Source: Elusimicrobiota bacterium (GTDB lineage: Bacteria > Elusimicrobiota > Elusimicrobia > FEN-1173). From it: a stretch of 64,000 nucleotides of DNA. The notes under the pieces were generated by a model. That model did not search any database. It worked only from the letters and a program-made list of their open reading frames with translations, and was not told where the DNA came from. Position numbers and translations under genes: made by a program. Shown piece by piece: positions 21,627 to 31,900 of this stretch. Position 1 is the stretch's first letter. Every line of letters begins with the position of its first letter. The stretch lies in NCBI GenBank assembly GCA_016715645.1, contig JADJZR010000007.1:62001-126000 (forward strand), given 5' to 3'.

Positions 21627-24092
21627 CTATTGAACGATCAGTGTGAGCGTTTGACCGACGTCGTCCATGCGGGCGATGTAAACGTCGCTGGGGACACGGT
21701 CGCCGGAGGTGTCGGCGCAGTCCCATTGGGCGGAGCCGTAGGCGTCGGCCGTCAGGGAACGGACCGGCGCGCCGGAGAAGGTGTAAATCGACACGCGCGC
21801 GCCGGGGGCCAGGCCGGAGATCGTGAGAAATCGGTGTCCCCGAGAGGGGCGCAACGGGTTCGGGAAAGCCTTTATGCCGGGGTTTGCGTCCGCGTCGATC
21901 GTCATCTCCCGAAGGACATAGGCCGCCCCAGCGCGGTCTTCACCGTAAAATCGCACATACCGCGCCGCCACCGGGGAGAACCGGAGGGTTTCCCGGACCG
22001 CGCCAGAACCGCCGCTTTGTTCAGCCAAGGTGGTCCAATATTCACCGTCCTGAGAAATTTGAATTTTGTAACGCCGGGGACGGGCCTCGTTCCAGTCCAA
22101 TTGAACCCGGCCAACGGTCTGTTCACCCCCCAGGGAAACCCGGAGCCATTGGGGATCGTAATCGGCCGATTCCCAGGCCGTGGAGCTGTTGTTGTCAAAA
22201 GCAGAGGAGGGTGGCTGAAACGCGGTCGAGGCGTGATAGAGAACGGGTCCCGCCCCTGTTCCAAGAGCGGCTAATGCCGCCTGGGCGTGGGCGCTGGCCA
22301 TAAAACGGGAACGGGGCATGCCGGTCCGATAATTTTCAATCGCGAGAATGGCCGCGGCGAGGTCCAAACCCTCCGCCACCGAAGCGCGATAATTTTGGCT
22401 CACGTTAAACCCGTCGCAGAACCCGTGGCGTCCCAGGATATGGTGTTTGTACTGGAAAAACAGGTGACGGACAGCCGCCAGGGATTCCGTGGGAGTGAAC
22501 GGAAGAGAGATAAGCGCGGCGTTGGGATCGACGGTTCCGTCCGGAACGCCGGCGGGATTTGGTTGCGGCCCATACATCCGATACACGTCCCCCGGCCCCC
22601 ACGCGCCCGAGAGTCCCCACCGATTTGCGGCGAAACGTCCCGCCGGATCCGCCAGGCACGCCCGGCGGTTCACCCCCGTGGCCCGACGGGCCATATCGAA
22701 GTAATCGATCCCATAGGAATCCGGCCGAGACCGCAAATCAAAAAACAAGTGGGGGTATTGATGTTGGGATAAAGCGGGCGCGTGAAGAACATCCTCCCCG
22801 TAAAGCCGGGCCCAGGGCCGGCCCATGGAATCGAAAATGGTTGGAGGGACGGGCGTGGTCGGCGCGCCAGCGGCGGCCAAATTCACAAGCAGGGTTTCGG
22901 AATAGGCTTTCCACCAGTCGGCTCGGAAATAACCCGCCGGGTCCGCGCTGGGGATCACGAAATCGGCGTCCAGGGTGGAGCGCCAGCTTTTGGCGATGGC
23001 CAAATTATTGTCAGGGTCGTCTGTGCCCGTCCGCGTCCGGTTCAACCACCACGTCCATTCCATTTCGTCGTCAAGATCCTCAATCCGCTGGAGGAGAGTG
23101 GGATCCACGTCGCGAAAATATTCCCCCGCTTGCAGGGCCCCCAGAATAAAAAGCGCCGATTCCAACGAGGACACCTCCGCTCCTGACTGGACGGCGCCGG
23201 TGTTGTGCACATAGCGGTGGTAGGGGAACCCCCGCACCCGCGCGGAGGGAATCTCCAGTGTGGTCAGCGTATGCCGGATGCGATCGACGGCCTCCGCGGA
23301 GGAAATCCAGCCCCGGGAGACCGCCACGGCCAAGACCGACAGTCCAAGCCCGGAAACGGCCAACCCGCCTTCGTCATAGGTTTCCGGCGTCCAGTTGGCG
23401 AGAGAAACGGGGGTCAGCCCCGTGGACAAGTTCGTGTGGTTGGCAAAATAATAAAACATCCGTTTTTCCAGAAAATCAAGGAGGCTGTCATCGGAAACGT
23501 CCACCGCGAACACTTCGATGCCCGCGATCATCGCATTGTCCACTTTAACTTCCGGAAACGTGATGTCGAGCTGTTGGTCGGTGACGGTCACTCCAAACAT
23601 ATGAACATCGGCGGTATCCGATCCGACGTGAACGAACACGTCGTGGTCGTCCATCACCACCTCGCCTTCCAACGCCACATCAAACACCCGGGCCCCCGTT
23701 GCTCCATGCGATGTTTCGGCAAAGTGGAGGTTGACCCGGTAGAGCCCGTTGGGAAGGCGAATTTTGTAATTCATCTCCTCCGGCCCCCAAAGATGGGTTT
23801 GGTAAAGGGAATCAAAACTCGTCCCTTCGATGACATGATCGGAAAGAGCGGAGGTCCCCTGGGCGTAACCCCACCGGTAGTTGGCGGAAAACAGTTCGTC
23901 CCGAAGCCACAGGTTGCCGTCCGGGTCGACAGCATGGGCCGCGGTGTCGGCGGGGAACACTGGCACGTCAATGGTTCCGCAATCCAACCGCCACACTTCC
24001 TCACCCTGGGGAGAGGAAACGGACAATTCCCCCCACGACGCAACGGAGAGAATCGGTAAAAACATGAGTGCTTTAAGTCGCCCAGACGTCAT
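21627..24092 (-). CDS. Secreted glucanase-like protein (malectin + GH144-like + F5/8 C)
   Basis: 821 aa. Signal peptide 1-21. Residues about 33-198 are a malectin-type carbohydrate-binding domain (YRVNLHFAE, IAGIEVF). Residues about 203-625 are a glycoamylase-like (alpha/alpha)6 catalytic domain of the GH144 kind: TYDEGGLAVSGLGL, GFPYHRYV, GAEVSSLESALFI, DDEMEWTWW, DFVIPSADPAGYFRADWW and the DGFNVSQNY block. Residues 640-745 look like an F5/8 type C (discoidin) domain (AFDNNSSTAWESADYDPQWLRV region, RYVRFYG). The last 75 residues (AFPNPLRPSRG to the end) are a FlgD/Por-type beta domain. GH144 enzymes known to date cleave beta-1,2-glucan; that substrate is inferred. The ATG overlaps the stop of the PorV-like gene (ATGA). 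Confidence 0.85.
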   Translation of the reverse strand: MTSGRLKALMFLPILSVASWGELSVSSPQGEEVWRLDCGTIDVPVFPADTAAHAVDPDGNLWLRDELFSANYRWGYAQGTSALSDHVIEGTSFDSLYQTHLWGPEEMNYKIRLPNGLYRVNLHFAETSHGATGARVFDVALEGEVVMDDHDVFVHVGSDTADVHMFGVTVTDQQLDITFPEVKVDNAMIAGIEVFAVDVSDDSLLDFLEKRMFYYFANHTNLSTGLTPVSLANWTPETYDEGGLAVSGLGLSVLAVAVSRGWISSAEAVDRIRHTLTTLEIPSARVRGFPYHRYVHNTGAVQSGAEVSSLESALFILGALQAGEYFRDVDPTLLQRIEDLDDEMEWTWWLNRTRTGTDDPDNNLAIAKSWRSTLDADFVIPSADPAGYFRADWWKAYSETLLVNLAAAGAPTTPVPPTIFDSMGRPWARLYGEDVLHAPALSQHQYPHLFFDLRSRPDSYGIDYFDMARRATGVNRRACLADPAGRFAANRWGLSGAWGPGDVYRMYGPQPNPAGVPDGTVDPNAALISLPFTPTESLAAVRHLFFQYKHHILGRHGFCDGFNVSQNYRASVAEGLDLAAAILAIENYRTGMPRSRFMASAHAQAALAALGTGAGPVLYHASTAFQPPSSAFDNNSSTAWESADYDPQWLRVSLGGEQTVGRVQLDWNEARPRRYKIQISQDGEYWTTLAEQSGGSGAVRETLRFSPVAARYVRFYGEDRAGAAYVLREMTIDADANPGIKAFPNPLRPSRGHRFLTISGLAPGARVSIYTFSGAPVRSLTADAYGSAQWDCADTSGDRVPSDVYIARMDDVGQTLTLIVQ

Positions 24093-25219
24093 GGCACAGC
24101 TCTCAGCGCCTCGGCGGCGGATCGGATGGATTTTTTGGCTTCCTCGTTGTTCGGATCCATTTGAAGAGCCTCGTTAAATTTAAGGATCGCCTCATAAAGC
24201 TTATTTTGAGCCTGAAGGCGTTGGCCTTCCCGCACCAACGCCCGCGCCTGGGACGAACGGTTCCCGGGTCCCCAGCTCACCGACAGGCTGATGACATGGG
24301 TGTCCCATCCCCCTTGGATACGGTAAGCGTAATCCAACACAAAGCGGTCCCACCGTGTTCCAAGTCCGAAGGAGAGGCCGGCAAGGCCGTTCGAAGGGTC
24401 CCTCCAGCGGGTGTTGTACCCGACCCGTTCGACGAAACTCACTCCCGCCGAGAGGGGAATGTCATACTCTGTTCCAATGGCCCAATGGGCGGAATCGTTT
24501 GATGGAAACACGCCGTCGGAAGAAATACGCCATCGTTCGGCCAAAAGAAAAGTGCCGCCCACTCGCCAGGTAATGGGGAGGGACTCCGACCTTTGATCGT
24601 AGGTCAACTTCCCTCCGCCCGAATAGGACAAACCCCATCGGCCGCGGTTAGACGCGAAGGGCGAAGACAAAATTCCCGCACCCCCGGTAACCGTGTCCGC
24701 GGTATCCAACAGGGTCGAACGAACATATCGACCGTTAATCCCCCACGCAAAGGGTTTCTGTCCTCGCTCGCCGATGGCTCTGCCATACCCCAAAGATATC
24801 GCCAAAGCCTGGGGATTGAGCGTCCCCAGGTTATTTCCAGATTCATCGGTTTGATTAACATCGCCCGCGCCAGCCCAGCGCAAAGATGCCCCGAGCCCAC
24901 CTGTTTTGCCCGTGGGAACCGACAGACCCAGATCGCCGACCTGGGCCCCACCGGATGGGGGCACCGCCTGAAAAAACAGTCGAGGCGTTTCCTCGCGGGC
25001 CAGTCCCGCGGGGTTCCAATGCAAGGATTCCGGTCCTTCGGCCAGTGCCGTGTAAGCTTCACCCAACGCGACGGCGCGGGCACCGTAACCCACGTTTAAA
25101 AAGTCGGCCGCCTTCAACCCTGCCGGAACCGCCAACAAAAACGAAAAAGCCCAACACCCCATTGGGATCCCGTTGACGCGGAACAGCGACCCGCCGCGCC
25201 GATGCTTAGGCACGATCAT
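24089..25219 (-). CDS. PorV/PorQ-like outer-membrane protein with C-terminal TPR
   Basis: 376 aa from ATG 25219 (14-bp overlap with the regulator gene); the ATG at 25162, directly before a clean signal peptide (GCWAFSFLLAVPAGLKAA), is an alternative. After cleavage the start FLNVGYGARAVALGEAYTALA and the following HWNPAGLA are the hallmarks of the PorV/PorQ (UPF0164) beta-barrel family, related to FadL. Residues about 40-315 have alternating barrel strands. The last 55 residues contain one TPR (LYEAILKFNEALQMDPNN). PorV proteins serve as shuttle proteins in type IX secretion in Bacteroidota; here the role is open, but the next gene encodes a secreted hydrolase with a matching C-terminal beta domain, and both are translationally coupled. 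Confidence 0.85.
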   Translation of the reverse strand: MIVPKHRRGGSLFRVNGIPMGCWAFSFLLAVPAGLKAADFLNVGYGARAVALGEAYTALAEGPESLHWNPAGLAREETPRLFFQAVPPSGGAQVGDLGLSVPTGKTGGLGASLRWAGAGDVNQTDESGNNLGTLNPQALAISLGYGRAIGERGQKPFAWGINGRYVRSTLLDTADTVTGGAGILSSPFASNRGRWGLSYSGGGKLTYDQRSESLPITWRVGGTFLLAERWRISSDGVFPSNDSAHWAIGTEYDIPLSAGVSFVERVGYNTRWRDPSNGLAGLSFGLGTRWDRFVLDYAYRIQGGWDTHVISLSVSWGPGNRSSQARALVREGQRLQAQNKLYEAILKFNEALQMDPNNEEAKKSIRSAAEALRAVP

Positions 25220-25913
25220 CCCCCGCTTCGGCGCGTTCGGGGCTTAAAAGGCCGTATTTTAAGGCCAGACACACCGCGTGAGCCTGGTTGCGGGCCCCCA
25301 GCTTTTCGTAGCTGTTTTCCAAATGTTTTCGAATTGTCCGGGCCGACAAAGAGGTTGTTCCTCCACGGAGCAGTTTGGTCATTTCTTTTACCGACATCCC
25401 CTGGAACGCCGCCAACCCCAAAACGCGCAGTTCCATTTCCGTCAAAACGGGGATTCCCCGCGCGATGCGGTCGGCGGTCAGGCCACGCAAAGCCGAGAAC
25501 ACGTGGCTCTTGACCTTATCCGGCCTTTGCAACTCTCGTTCCATCCAGTGAACAAGGTGATCCACCACCTCCTTCGCGCCCACAAGGCCTTTGAACAAAT
25601 AGTCGTCGGCTCCGGCCCGAATCGCCTCCACCACATGGGCCTGATCATCGTGCATGGAAAACACAACCAGCCGCGTCAACGGACAAGCGGACCGGATTTC
25701 CGCCAAAACCTGAACGCCATTTTTTCCGGGAAGACCCAGATCCAGTAAAATCACGTCAGGTCGACATTTTTTGGCCTGCTCCACCGCGGTTATTCCGTCC
25801 CCGCACTGGCCAACGATGTCAAGTCGTTTGGGGTAAAAATCCTGGGCCGCGGCCGCGACGGATTCGCGCAGGGCGGGGTGATCGTCCACCAAAAGAAGCC
25901 GAAACTTATTCAT
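25206..25913 (-). CDS. Response regulator, NarL/FixJ (LuxR HTH) family
   Basis: 235 aa. Receiver domain 1-125 with acidic pocket Asp10-Asp11, phospho-acceptor Asp58 in VILLDLGLPG, Ser/Thr-region VFSMHD and a late Lys in YLFKGLVGA. A LuxR-type helix-turn-helix lies at about 165-225 (LTEMELRVLGLAAF, SARTIRKHLENSYEKLGARN), with a few extra residues (GGTTS) before the recognition helix. It overlaps the kinase gene by 8 bp and is surely its partner. A regulator of this class would not be expected to bind the 11-bp direct repeats found at the giant genes. Confidence 0.93.
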   Translation of the reverse strand: MNKFRLLLVDDHPALRESVAAAAQDFYPKRLDIVGQCGDGITAVEQAKKCRPDVILLDLGLPGKNGVQVLAEIRSACPLTRLVVFSMHDDQAHVVEAIRAGADDYLFKGLVGAKEVVDHLVHWMERELQRPDKVKSHVFSALRGLTADRIARGIPVLTEMELRVLGLAAFQGMSVKEMTKLLRGGTTSLSARTIRKHLENSYEKLGARNQAHAVCLALKYGLLSPERAEAGDDRA

Positions 25914-27567
25914 TGGAATGACCCCCGGGCGGGAGGTCTAATGGAAAGGTCAGAGTCAACACGGCGCCGCCGGTGGGATTGTTTTCCAAAGCCACCGTTC
26001 CCCCACTGCGTTCCCCCGCCCGTTGAATAATCCCCAACCCCAAACCGGTGCCGTTTGATTTGGTGGTGAAAAAATCGCTAAACAACCGACCCCGGACTGA
26101 TTCGGGCAACCCCCGACCGTTGTCTTCGACTCTCAAGCAACCCCGCCCGGCCCTCTTTTCCGTGGTCACCGCCACCCGGGTGGCTCCGGACTCGAATGCG
26201 TTGCGAAGTCCGTTACGAATAGCGCGGCGAATCTCATCAACGTCTAAAACACAGGTCATTGTTTCGTCGCCCGGCATAACCGCGACATCCACACCCGTCG
26301 GCCACGGACGCATCCGCTCCACACATTCCCGGACCATCGCGTTCAAATTGACCACCGTCAAATGGGGGGGCCGTTCCCGCCCCAACGTTAGGAGGTCTTC
26401 AACGGATTCCATGCCGCTTTCAATTTCCAAATCGATGAGTCCGAGATGCTTTTGGGCCGTGTCGTCCAGCCCGACATTGTGCCGTTTGATGACGGCCGCG
26501 CTCTCGCGAATGGCGGCCAGGGGCTGGCGAAGATCGTGCCCCACCCGATGGACCAAAAGCCCCACGGTGGACTGTCGCACCTTGGCCTCCAAAACACGCT
26601 GAGCGTCCCGCAACCGGGCCGCCACGGCGCCGATTTCATCGCGAGCGACCCCGGTCAATCGGGTATTAAACTCACCCCGGGACAGATCGTCCACGGCTCG
26701 ATAGATGGTTGAAAGAGGTCGCACCAAAGACCGCGCAACCAGCACGCTCAAGAGGAACGCCACCGTTCCCGCCGCCATCAGTCCCCAGAGAATCCTTGTG
26801 CGAAGGGTCCCCACCATGGCGAACACAACCGATTCGGGTTGATCCAACACAACGGTCCAGTTTAATTCTGGGACAATCGCCCGCGCCTCCAACCGTTTTT
26901 CTGGATCCACAAGACCTTCGGGCGGGTCCGTCCGCGCGAACAAATCCTGGGCGGACGAATGGGCCACGCGACGTTTTTGTGAATCGTAAACGTGCAAAAG
27001 AGCATCTTTCCCCGCATCGGCCCTGTGCAACCGAGCGCTGAGATCCAACAAGTTCAACCGTCCCGCCAGGACGCCCATGGGAGCGCCGTTTCGTGTTTCC
27101 ATTAAAGTGCAGAACGGAAGAACGGGATATCCCGAATCGGAAGTCTGAACCGGTCCAAAATACACCTCGCGTTTTCGAGCTTCTTGCAGAGCCAGCGACA
27201 GGTCGGAAAACAGAGTTGATTCGCCCGCGCGAAACCGAGACAACCGCTCGATTTCCCGTCCCGAGAGGTCCAACAGAGCCAGCTCCGAAAACATCGGCCC
27301 GTTGTTAAGAACCGATTCCAGAGCCGCCGATCGACGATCGGGAGACTGCAGATCGGCGCTCCCACGGAGCACACCCAGAAGACGGCGAATTTCATCCAAA
27401 TATTCGCTCACCTGTTCAGCCGCCTTCTCGACCGCTTGTTTTTGATGGTCAAGCGCGGCGCCCCGCAAAGACCGGTTCGCTTCCCGTAACAACACACCCC
27501 CCACAATCGCCAGGGGAAAGAGCGAGCCGGCGAGAAACGTGAGCGACAGTTTTCGAGCAATTTTCAT
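25906..27567 (-). CDS. Membrane sensor histidine kinase (Cache-like sensor, HAMP)
   Basis: 553 aa. Transmembrane helices at about 9-27 and 257-281 enclose an extracytoplasmic sensor of about 230 residues, double-Cache-like (GREIERLSRF, VYFGPVQTSDSGYPVLPFCT). HAMP about 280-330. Phospho-acceptor His344 in HRVGHDLRQPLAAIRES. ATPase domain 435-545 with N box RNGLRNAFESG, G1 VEDNGRGLP, F box FFTTK and G2 GTGLGLGI. The kinase signals to the response regulator encoded next. It lies between an OmpA/TPR protein and a PorV-like protein in one tight operon, which points to sensing of an envelope or carbohydrate signal. Confidence 0.93.
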   Translation of the reverse strand: MKIARKLSLTFLAGSLFPLAIVGGVLLREANRSLRGAALDHQKQAVEKAAEQVSEYLDEIRRLLGVLRGSADLQSPDRRSAALESVLNNGPMFSELALLDLSGREIERLSRFRAGESTLFSDLSLALQEARKREVYFGPVQTSDSGYPVLPFCTLMETRNGAPMGVLAGRLNLLDLSARLHRADAGKDALLHVYDSQKRRVAHSSAQDLFARTDPPEGLVDPEKRLEARAIVPELNWTVVLDQPESVVFAMVGTLRTRILWGLMAAGTVAFLLSVLVARSLVRPLSTIYRAVDDLSRGEFNTRLTGVARDEIGAVAARLRDAQRVLEAKVRQSTVGLLVHRVGHDLRQPLAAIRESAAVIKRHNVGLDDTAQKHLGLIDLEIESGMESVEDLLTLGRERPPHLTVVNLNAMVRECVERMRPWPTGVDVAVMPGDETMTCVLDVDEIRRAIRNGLRNAFESGATRVAVTTEKRAGRGCLRVEDNGRGLPESVRGRLFSDFFTTKSNGTGLGLGIIQRAGERSGGTVALENNPTGGAVLTLTFPLDLPPGGHSNE

Positions 27568-28877
27568 GGGAGGTCGTCTTCGAACGTCAGCGCCACCCCG
27601 GCGCCGTCCCGTGCCGGGTTTTCCCGAACCACCAGCCGATTCCGTGGGATACCCAATTCCATCAGACTTTCAAGAACACACTGGGTTCGAAGAGAAGCCA
27701 ACTCTTCCGGGCGAGGCTCCGAACCGTCTACACTGCCGATGGCCACCACCCGTTGGTTCGGGTTAATGGCCAAAAGGTAGGCAACCCGAGACAGAATTTC
27801 ACGATCCCGATCCAGGGGCGTCCCGCCCCGTTCCTTAAAGCGAATAAAAAATCGGTGCTGACGTTGGAGCGGAGGAGGGGGGGACGCGGCCGGCACGGGT
27901 TTGTCCGGAGAAACTATGCGGTCCGACACGATAAACGACGTTTCATCGGAAATAAGGTTGCTCCTCCACTCTTCCAGGGTCAAACGGGCCCGGCAACGCC
28001 CGAAAGACACTCGCTGTCCTCCCGTGCGCTGTCCGTTCCATCGAACCTGAGCCAACACTTTGGGGGCCCCCTCCACACGATGGATCAAATTTCCCTCTTC
28101 GTTGGATATCTCCAATGTCCAACGACGGTAGGCCCCGGGATTAAGAACAAAAAGGTGAAATTGTTGTTCGGGAGTTTCGTCCAATACCCACAGGGGGGTT
28201 TCAACCTGAATCAACACGCCCGGGTCCACTGTTTGTTGCCCGCCCGATTCCCGTTTACGAAATGACACTACCACGTTCAGGTTGTCCCCCATTCGGGACT
28301 TGTTCCATAATGAAACTCTCTCAAACGGCACCATTCCCTCACGCACCAACCGTTCCGCCACCTGGCGGGACGCGCGGGACGCGTCCGATCCGCTTTCTGA
28401 CTCAATCGTGACCCAGCCGCCGGGAACGGTCGAAATCAACGCGGCCAACGCCTCCCACACCTGTTCGTCTTGCATGAACAACGTCGATGAGCCGGCAAAC
28501 GAATACCCGTCGTCCGAAATATCCCCCTCGGATCCCAATCGTCGCGACAGATCTTTCGCGGCGGACGCGCGCAAGGTTAACATCCCGCGCGCCCGTTCCA
28601 TCGCCGATAAATGGAATTGGAAATCCCGTTGGGTGCGCAACGATTCAACGCACTGGGCAATATGGTGATGAATCGCTGGATCATTTCCAGCGAGGCTTTG
28701 AACACTCAAAAAAAGGGAAAGGGCATCCCCGTACGCCCCGTTGGATTGGGCGAGCAGGGCTTGGTCATAGAGGGTTTTGGCAGAAGAACCTGTCGGATCT
28801 CCCGCCAATACTCCAAAAGGCACCGCACACACAAACGTCAACAAAATAGAGTGGCACCGGAGGGGCAAGGGAGACAT
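27564..28877 (-). CDS. OmpA-like periplasmic protein with N-terminal TPR region
   Basis: 437 aa from ATG 28877 (GGAG 4 nt upstream), which opens with a signal peptide (SPLPLRCHSILLTFVCAVPFGVLAG); an upstream in-frame start at 28922 would add 15 residues. After it comes a helical TPR-like part (LYDQALLAQSNGAYGDALSLFLSVQSLAG), a middle beta region with a FlgD-like strand pattern (LEISNEEGNLIHRVEG), and a C-terminal OmpA-type domain (about 355-437): RERGGTPLDRDREILSRVA, VVAIGSVDGSE, LASLRTQCVLESLMELGI. OmpA domains bind peptidoglycan. It overlaps the kinase gene by 4 bp and may pass an envelope cue to it. Confidence 0.8.
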   Translation of the reverse strand: MSPLPLRCHSILLTFVCAVPFGVLAGDPTGSSAKTLYDQALLAQSNGAYGDALSLFLSVQSLAGNDPAIHHHIAQCVESLRTQRDFQFHLSAMERARGMLTLRASAAKDLSRRLGSEGDISDDGYSFAGSSTLFMQDEQVWEALAALISTVPGGWVTIESESGSDASRASRQVAERLVREGMVPFERVSLWNKSRMGDNLNVVVSFRKRESGGQQTVDPGVLIQVETPLWVLDETPEQQFHLFVLNPGAYRRWTLEISNEEGNLIHRVEGAPKVLAQVRWNGQRTGGQRVSFGRCRARLTLEEWRSNLISDETSFIVSDRIVSPDKPVPAASPPPPLQRQHRFFIRFKERGGTPLDRDREILSRVAYLLAINPNQRVVAIGSVDGSEPRPEELASLRTQCVLESLMELGIPRNRLVVRENPARDGAGVALTFEDDLP

Positions 28878-28925
28878 TTGACTCCATGGTACTTCCTTCG
28901 TTCCCCCCTTGACAAGGGGCACGAA

Positions 28926-31900
28926 CTACGCCGAATGCAAGATCGCCAAAGCCAAATCGCGAATAGCGCTGAGATTGGCCTTTGTCAACGGGGGCGCCGA
29001 GCGAAGGATGTCCAGCAGACGATTTAACGCGGGAAGATCCTCGGTTGGTGAAAGGGGAACAGCGCGAGGATTGCGCGTGGCGAGCCAGGCGATGGAACCT
29101 TTCCCCTCCGCCCATTGTTCAAAATGGCCCCTATCAATTTCGAGCTCGCCGGCAGTGTTAAAACGATGCTGAAAAACTGTCACGCGATCGCTGGCCATGC
29201 GATTTAATTCTTCAATTAGCTTGATATCGTTGGCCCCCGGCACAAGAACAAACTGGAGGCGGCCCATTGTTTCCCAAGAAGAGTGATTGATTAAGGCCCG
29301 CAGAGCCGGCAAGTCCTCTTCAAGCACCTGGTGAAACGAAACCAATGTGTCCACGTTCCCATTCCATTCGCGGGCATAGGACGGACTGGCGATGGCCCTC
29401 TCCGCGATTTGGGCATATAGACTTGATCTCCCGTTGATCCCATCGATATTAAATGACTGAACGGGAGAGAAAAGAAAATCGCGAGCCGATCGGCTTGTTT
29501 TTTCGGGAATCTGTGCACCCGATGTCTTTTGATCTCGCCGCGCCAGGCGCGATTGGTGCCAGGACTTAAAAGGAAAAATATGATCCCATAACTTTTGAAC
29601 TTGCCGGAGGGAGGCCACGATGGACTGTACCGGAGAGACACGGTGGATTTCGGTCAAAACGACGGAAGGGAGCAGGGCGGGATCGATGCCCGGACTGATA
29701 ACGATCTCAAAAGAATTATTTCCGCGCCGTGTTTCCGCCAGCCTTCCTCGATTGAGCACGCTGGAAAGTTCATTTTGATTGGCCGGCAATCGAACAACCC
29801 CACGCTGACCACCGATGGAGACCTCGAACGAGGTCATGTCCACAACCCGAGAAGCAATTCCAACCCTTTGGAAGGCCCTCCGAAGAAAAAAAAGGTCCGC
29901 CACAGACTGGCTCGCATCGTTGGGATCCCATTGGCTCGCCTGGGCCATCAGTCGGCGTTGTTCGTTACGGGCAAGCACGGCTTTCCAGGAATACCGGAAG
30001 AAAAACGCCACGGAAAGAAAGGCCACGGGCAGGACCCAAAATGATCCCATCCCAAAGGCAAGGTAAACCAAGGTTTCCGCGGTAGCTGACAGGGCCAATC
30101 CCCCGAAAAGATAGGCTTTAGCCTTTTGTTCCACGACCGAAAAGGGGCGTGACCCCGATTGTCGCATTGGGAGAAATTCAAAATACACGGGCAGACCGCC
30201 CAGTCTCTCTTCCAGTTGACTCGAAAAATTGGCCGCGTCTGGGAGATTAAACCCTGGAAGAATTTTAACCACAATGGATTGGAGACTTCCCTCGAGAGTG
30301 TAGGCTGACCCGCGCAGATAGAGGAGGGCGGTTGTCAGTTCGTCAATAAGAGGTTGCTTTGGATTCCGCATTCGTATTTCCCGCCATCGCTTTCGCCGCC
30401 CTTCGAGGGTTAACAAGTACAGCCGGCTCACGAATCCTTGGGGCCTCAGGGTGAGCACGGCCTCAAACATTAACCTCTCCCCGGAAGGAATTCGGCCGCG
30501 CGCCCCTTTGTTCCCATAGGGGGCATTTCTTAAAAACGCCTCGACGGCTTCCGTTTCCGTCAATCCGTTCAGGAGAACAATGTCCGACGTGGAAAAGGGA
30601 CGATACATTTCCGAATGTGTTAAAGAATAATCAGGAAATTTATGGACAAGGATGGGCGCAAGACCCAGGAGGTCTCTTAATTTTTGTTCTGTTATGTCTC
30701 GGTCGACGGCAATCACGCGGAGTGTTCGCCCTTCCTGCGCGTATGGATCAGCGGCCATTTCCTTCACTTTTTCCAGGACAGAAACAGCGTTGCCTTCGGT
30801 TATTTCGTTGTCAATAAACGTGACCCGCCGATGCCCCTGGTTAAACAAGTGCTGGATGGCCCGGCTTTTTTCCAAAGCTTCGCCGCCAAGAAGTAATTGA
30901 TTCACATCGATGCTCGTTTTTCCCGCCGGATTCACGCGGGCGGGAATACCGTATTGCTCAAAAAGGGAATTGATCCGCTCGGCAATGACGGCCCGTTCAC
31001 TTTTTGGAGTTGCCTTTTCCCCAAAAGGCCGAATGATCATTTTCATTAGATTATAAAATTGAACCACCATGGCCAGGGGAAATGAAAAAATTCCGCTAGA
31101 AGGATTTTCTTTCAAAAGACGATCAATTTTTGCTTCCAATTCCGGCGGATACTTCACCGTAAAGTAAGGATCCAAAGGCAGGTCGGCCGCCCGTAAACAT
31201 CCCCGAACCGTTGGTCGAACCAGGGCGCCGCCGGAATTCATGTACATAAAGAAGAGGTCGTGTAAAAGATCGTCGGCCCTGTTTTGGGCCCAATCTTCAG
31301 GGGGGTTGATTCGTTCCAATTCCATAATCTCCACAAGGGCCTCTCGCAACGGAGCGTAAATCTCAACCCCTTTTTCCCCAGTGCCAGCATTGGTCACGGT
31401 GGCCAGTTCCTCCAGGGTTTTGGCCGTGATAAATGTGATTTTTTGGCCGGAAGCAATTCGCAGGGCCAAGAGCCTCGCCTTTGCGTTGGACAAATTGGTA
31501 TTTCGGGGTTCCAAAGTGTCATCGTAGTCCAGGGAAATAACTTCCGTCACGGAGTTGAGTAGTTCCACCATGCGACTGGTCATTTCGGTCCATTCCGCGT
31601 TTTGACATTCCAGCAACCATTGTTGAACGGGAAGTCCTAGAATTCGCATCAGGCGGGTGTAATACCATTGCTGACTTTTTACGGTAAAGTCGTTCATTTC
31701 AGCCAATAAGGCGTCCTGGACTTGTTTCTCTATTCCAGCGCTTTCCATTCGGCGGCGGACCATGTTCATGTGCCGAACAAGGAGCTCCTTATTCTGAACA
31801 GGCCGCGCTACGGTTTTCCGACGAACGATGTCCCCGTCTTTGGTCAGTTGCCGTCCAGCCGCTTTCAGGGCGCGCAGGGCGATGATCGACTCTCTTGTTA

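Noticed and set aside
25206..25913. The response regulator as the factor binding the 11-bp repeats
   Set aside because: It has a LuxR-type HTH; 11-bp direct repeats are typical of winged-helix OmpR/PhoB regulators.
28906..28920. Hairpin CCCCTT-GAC-AAGGGG as terminator of giant C
   Set aside because: Six base pairs and no T-run on the minus strand.
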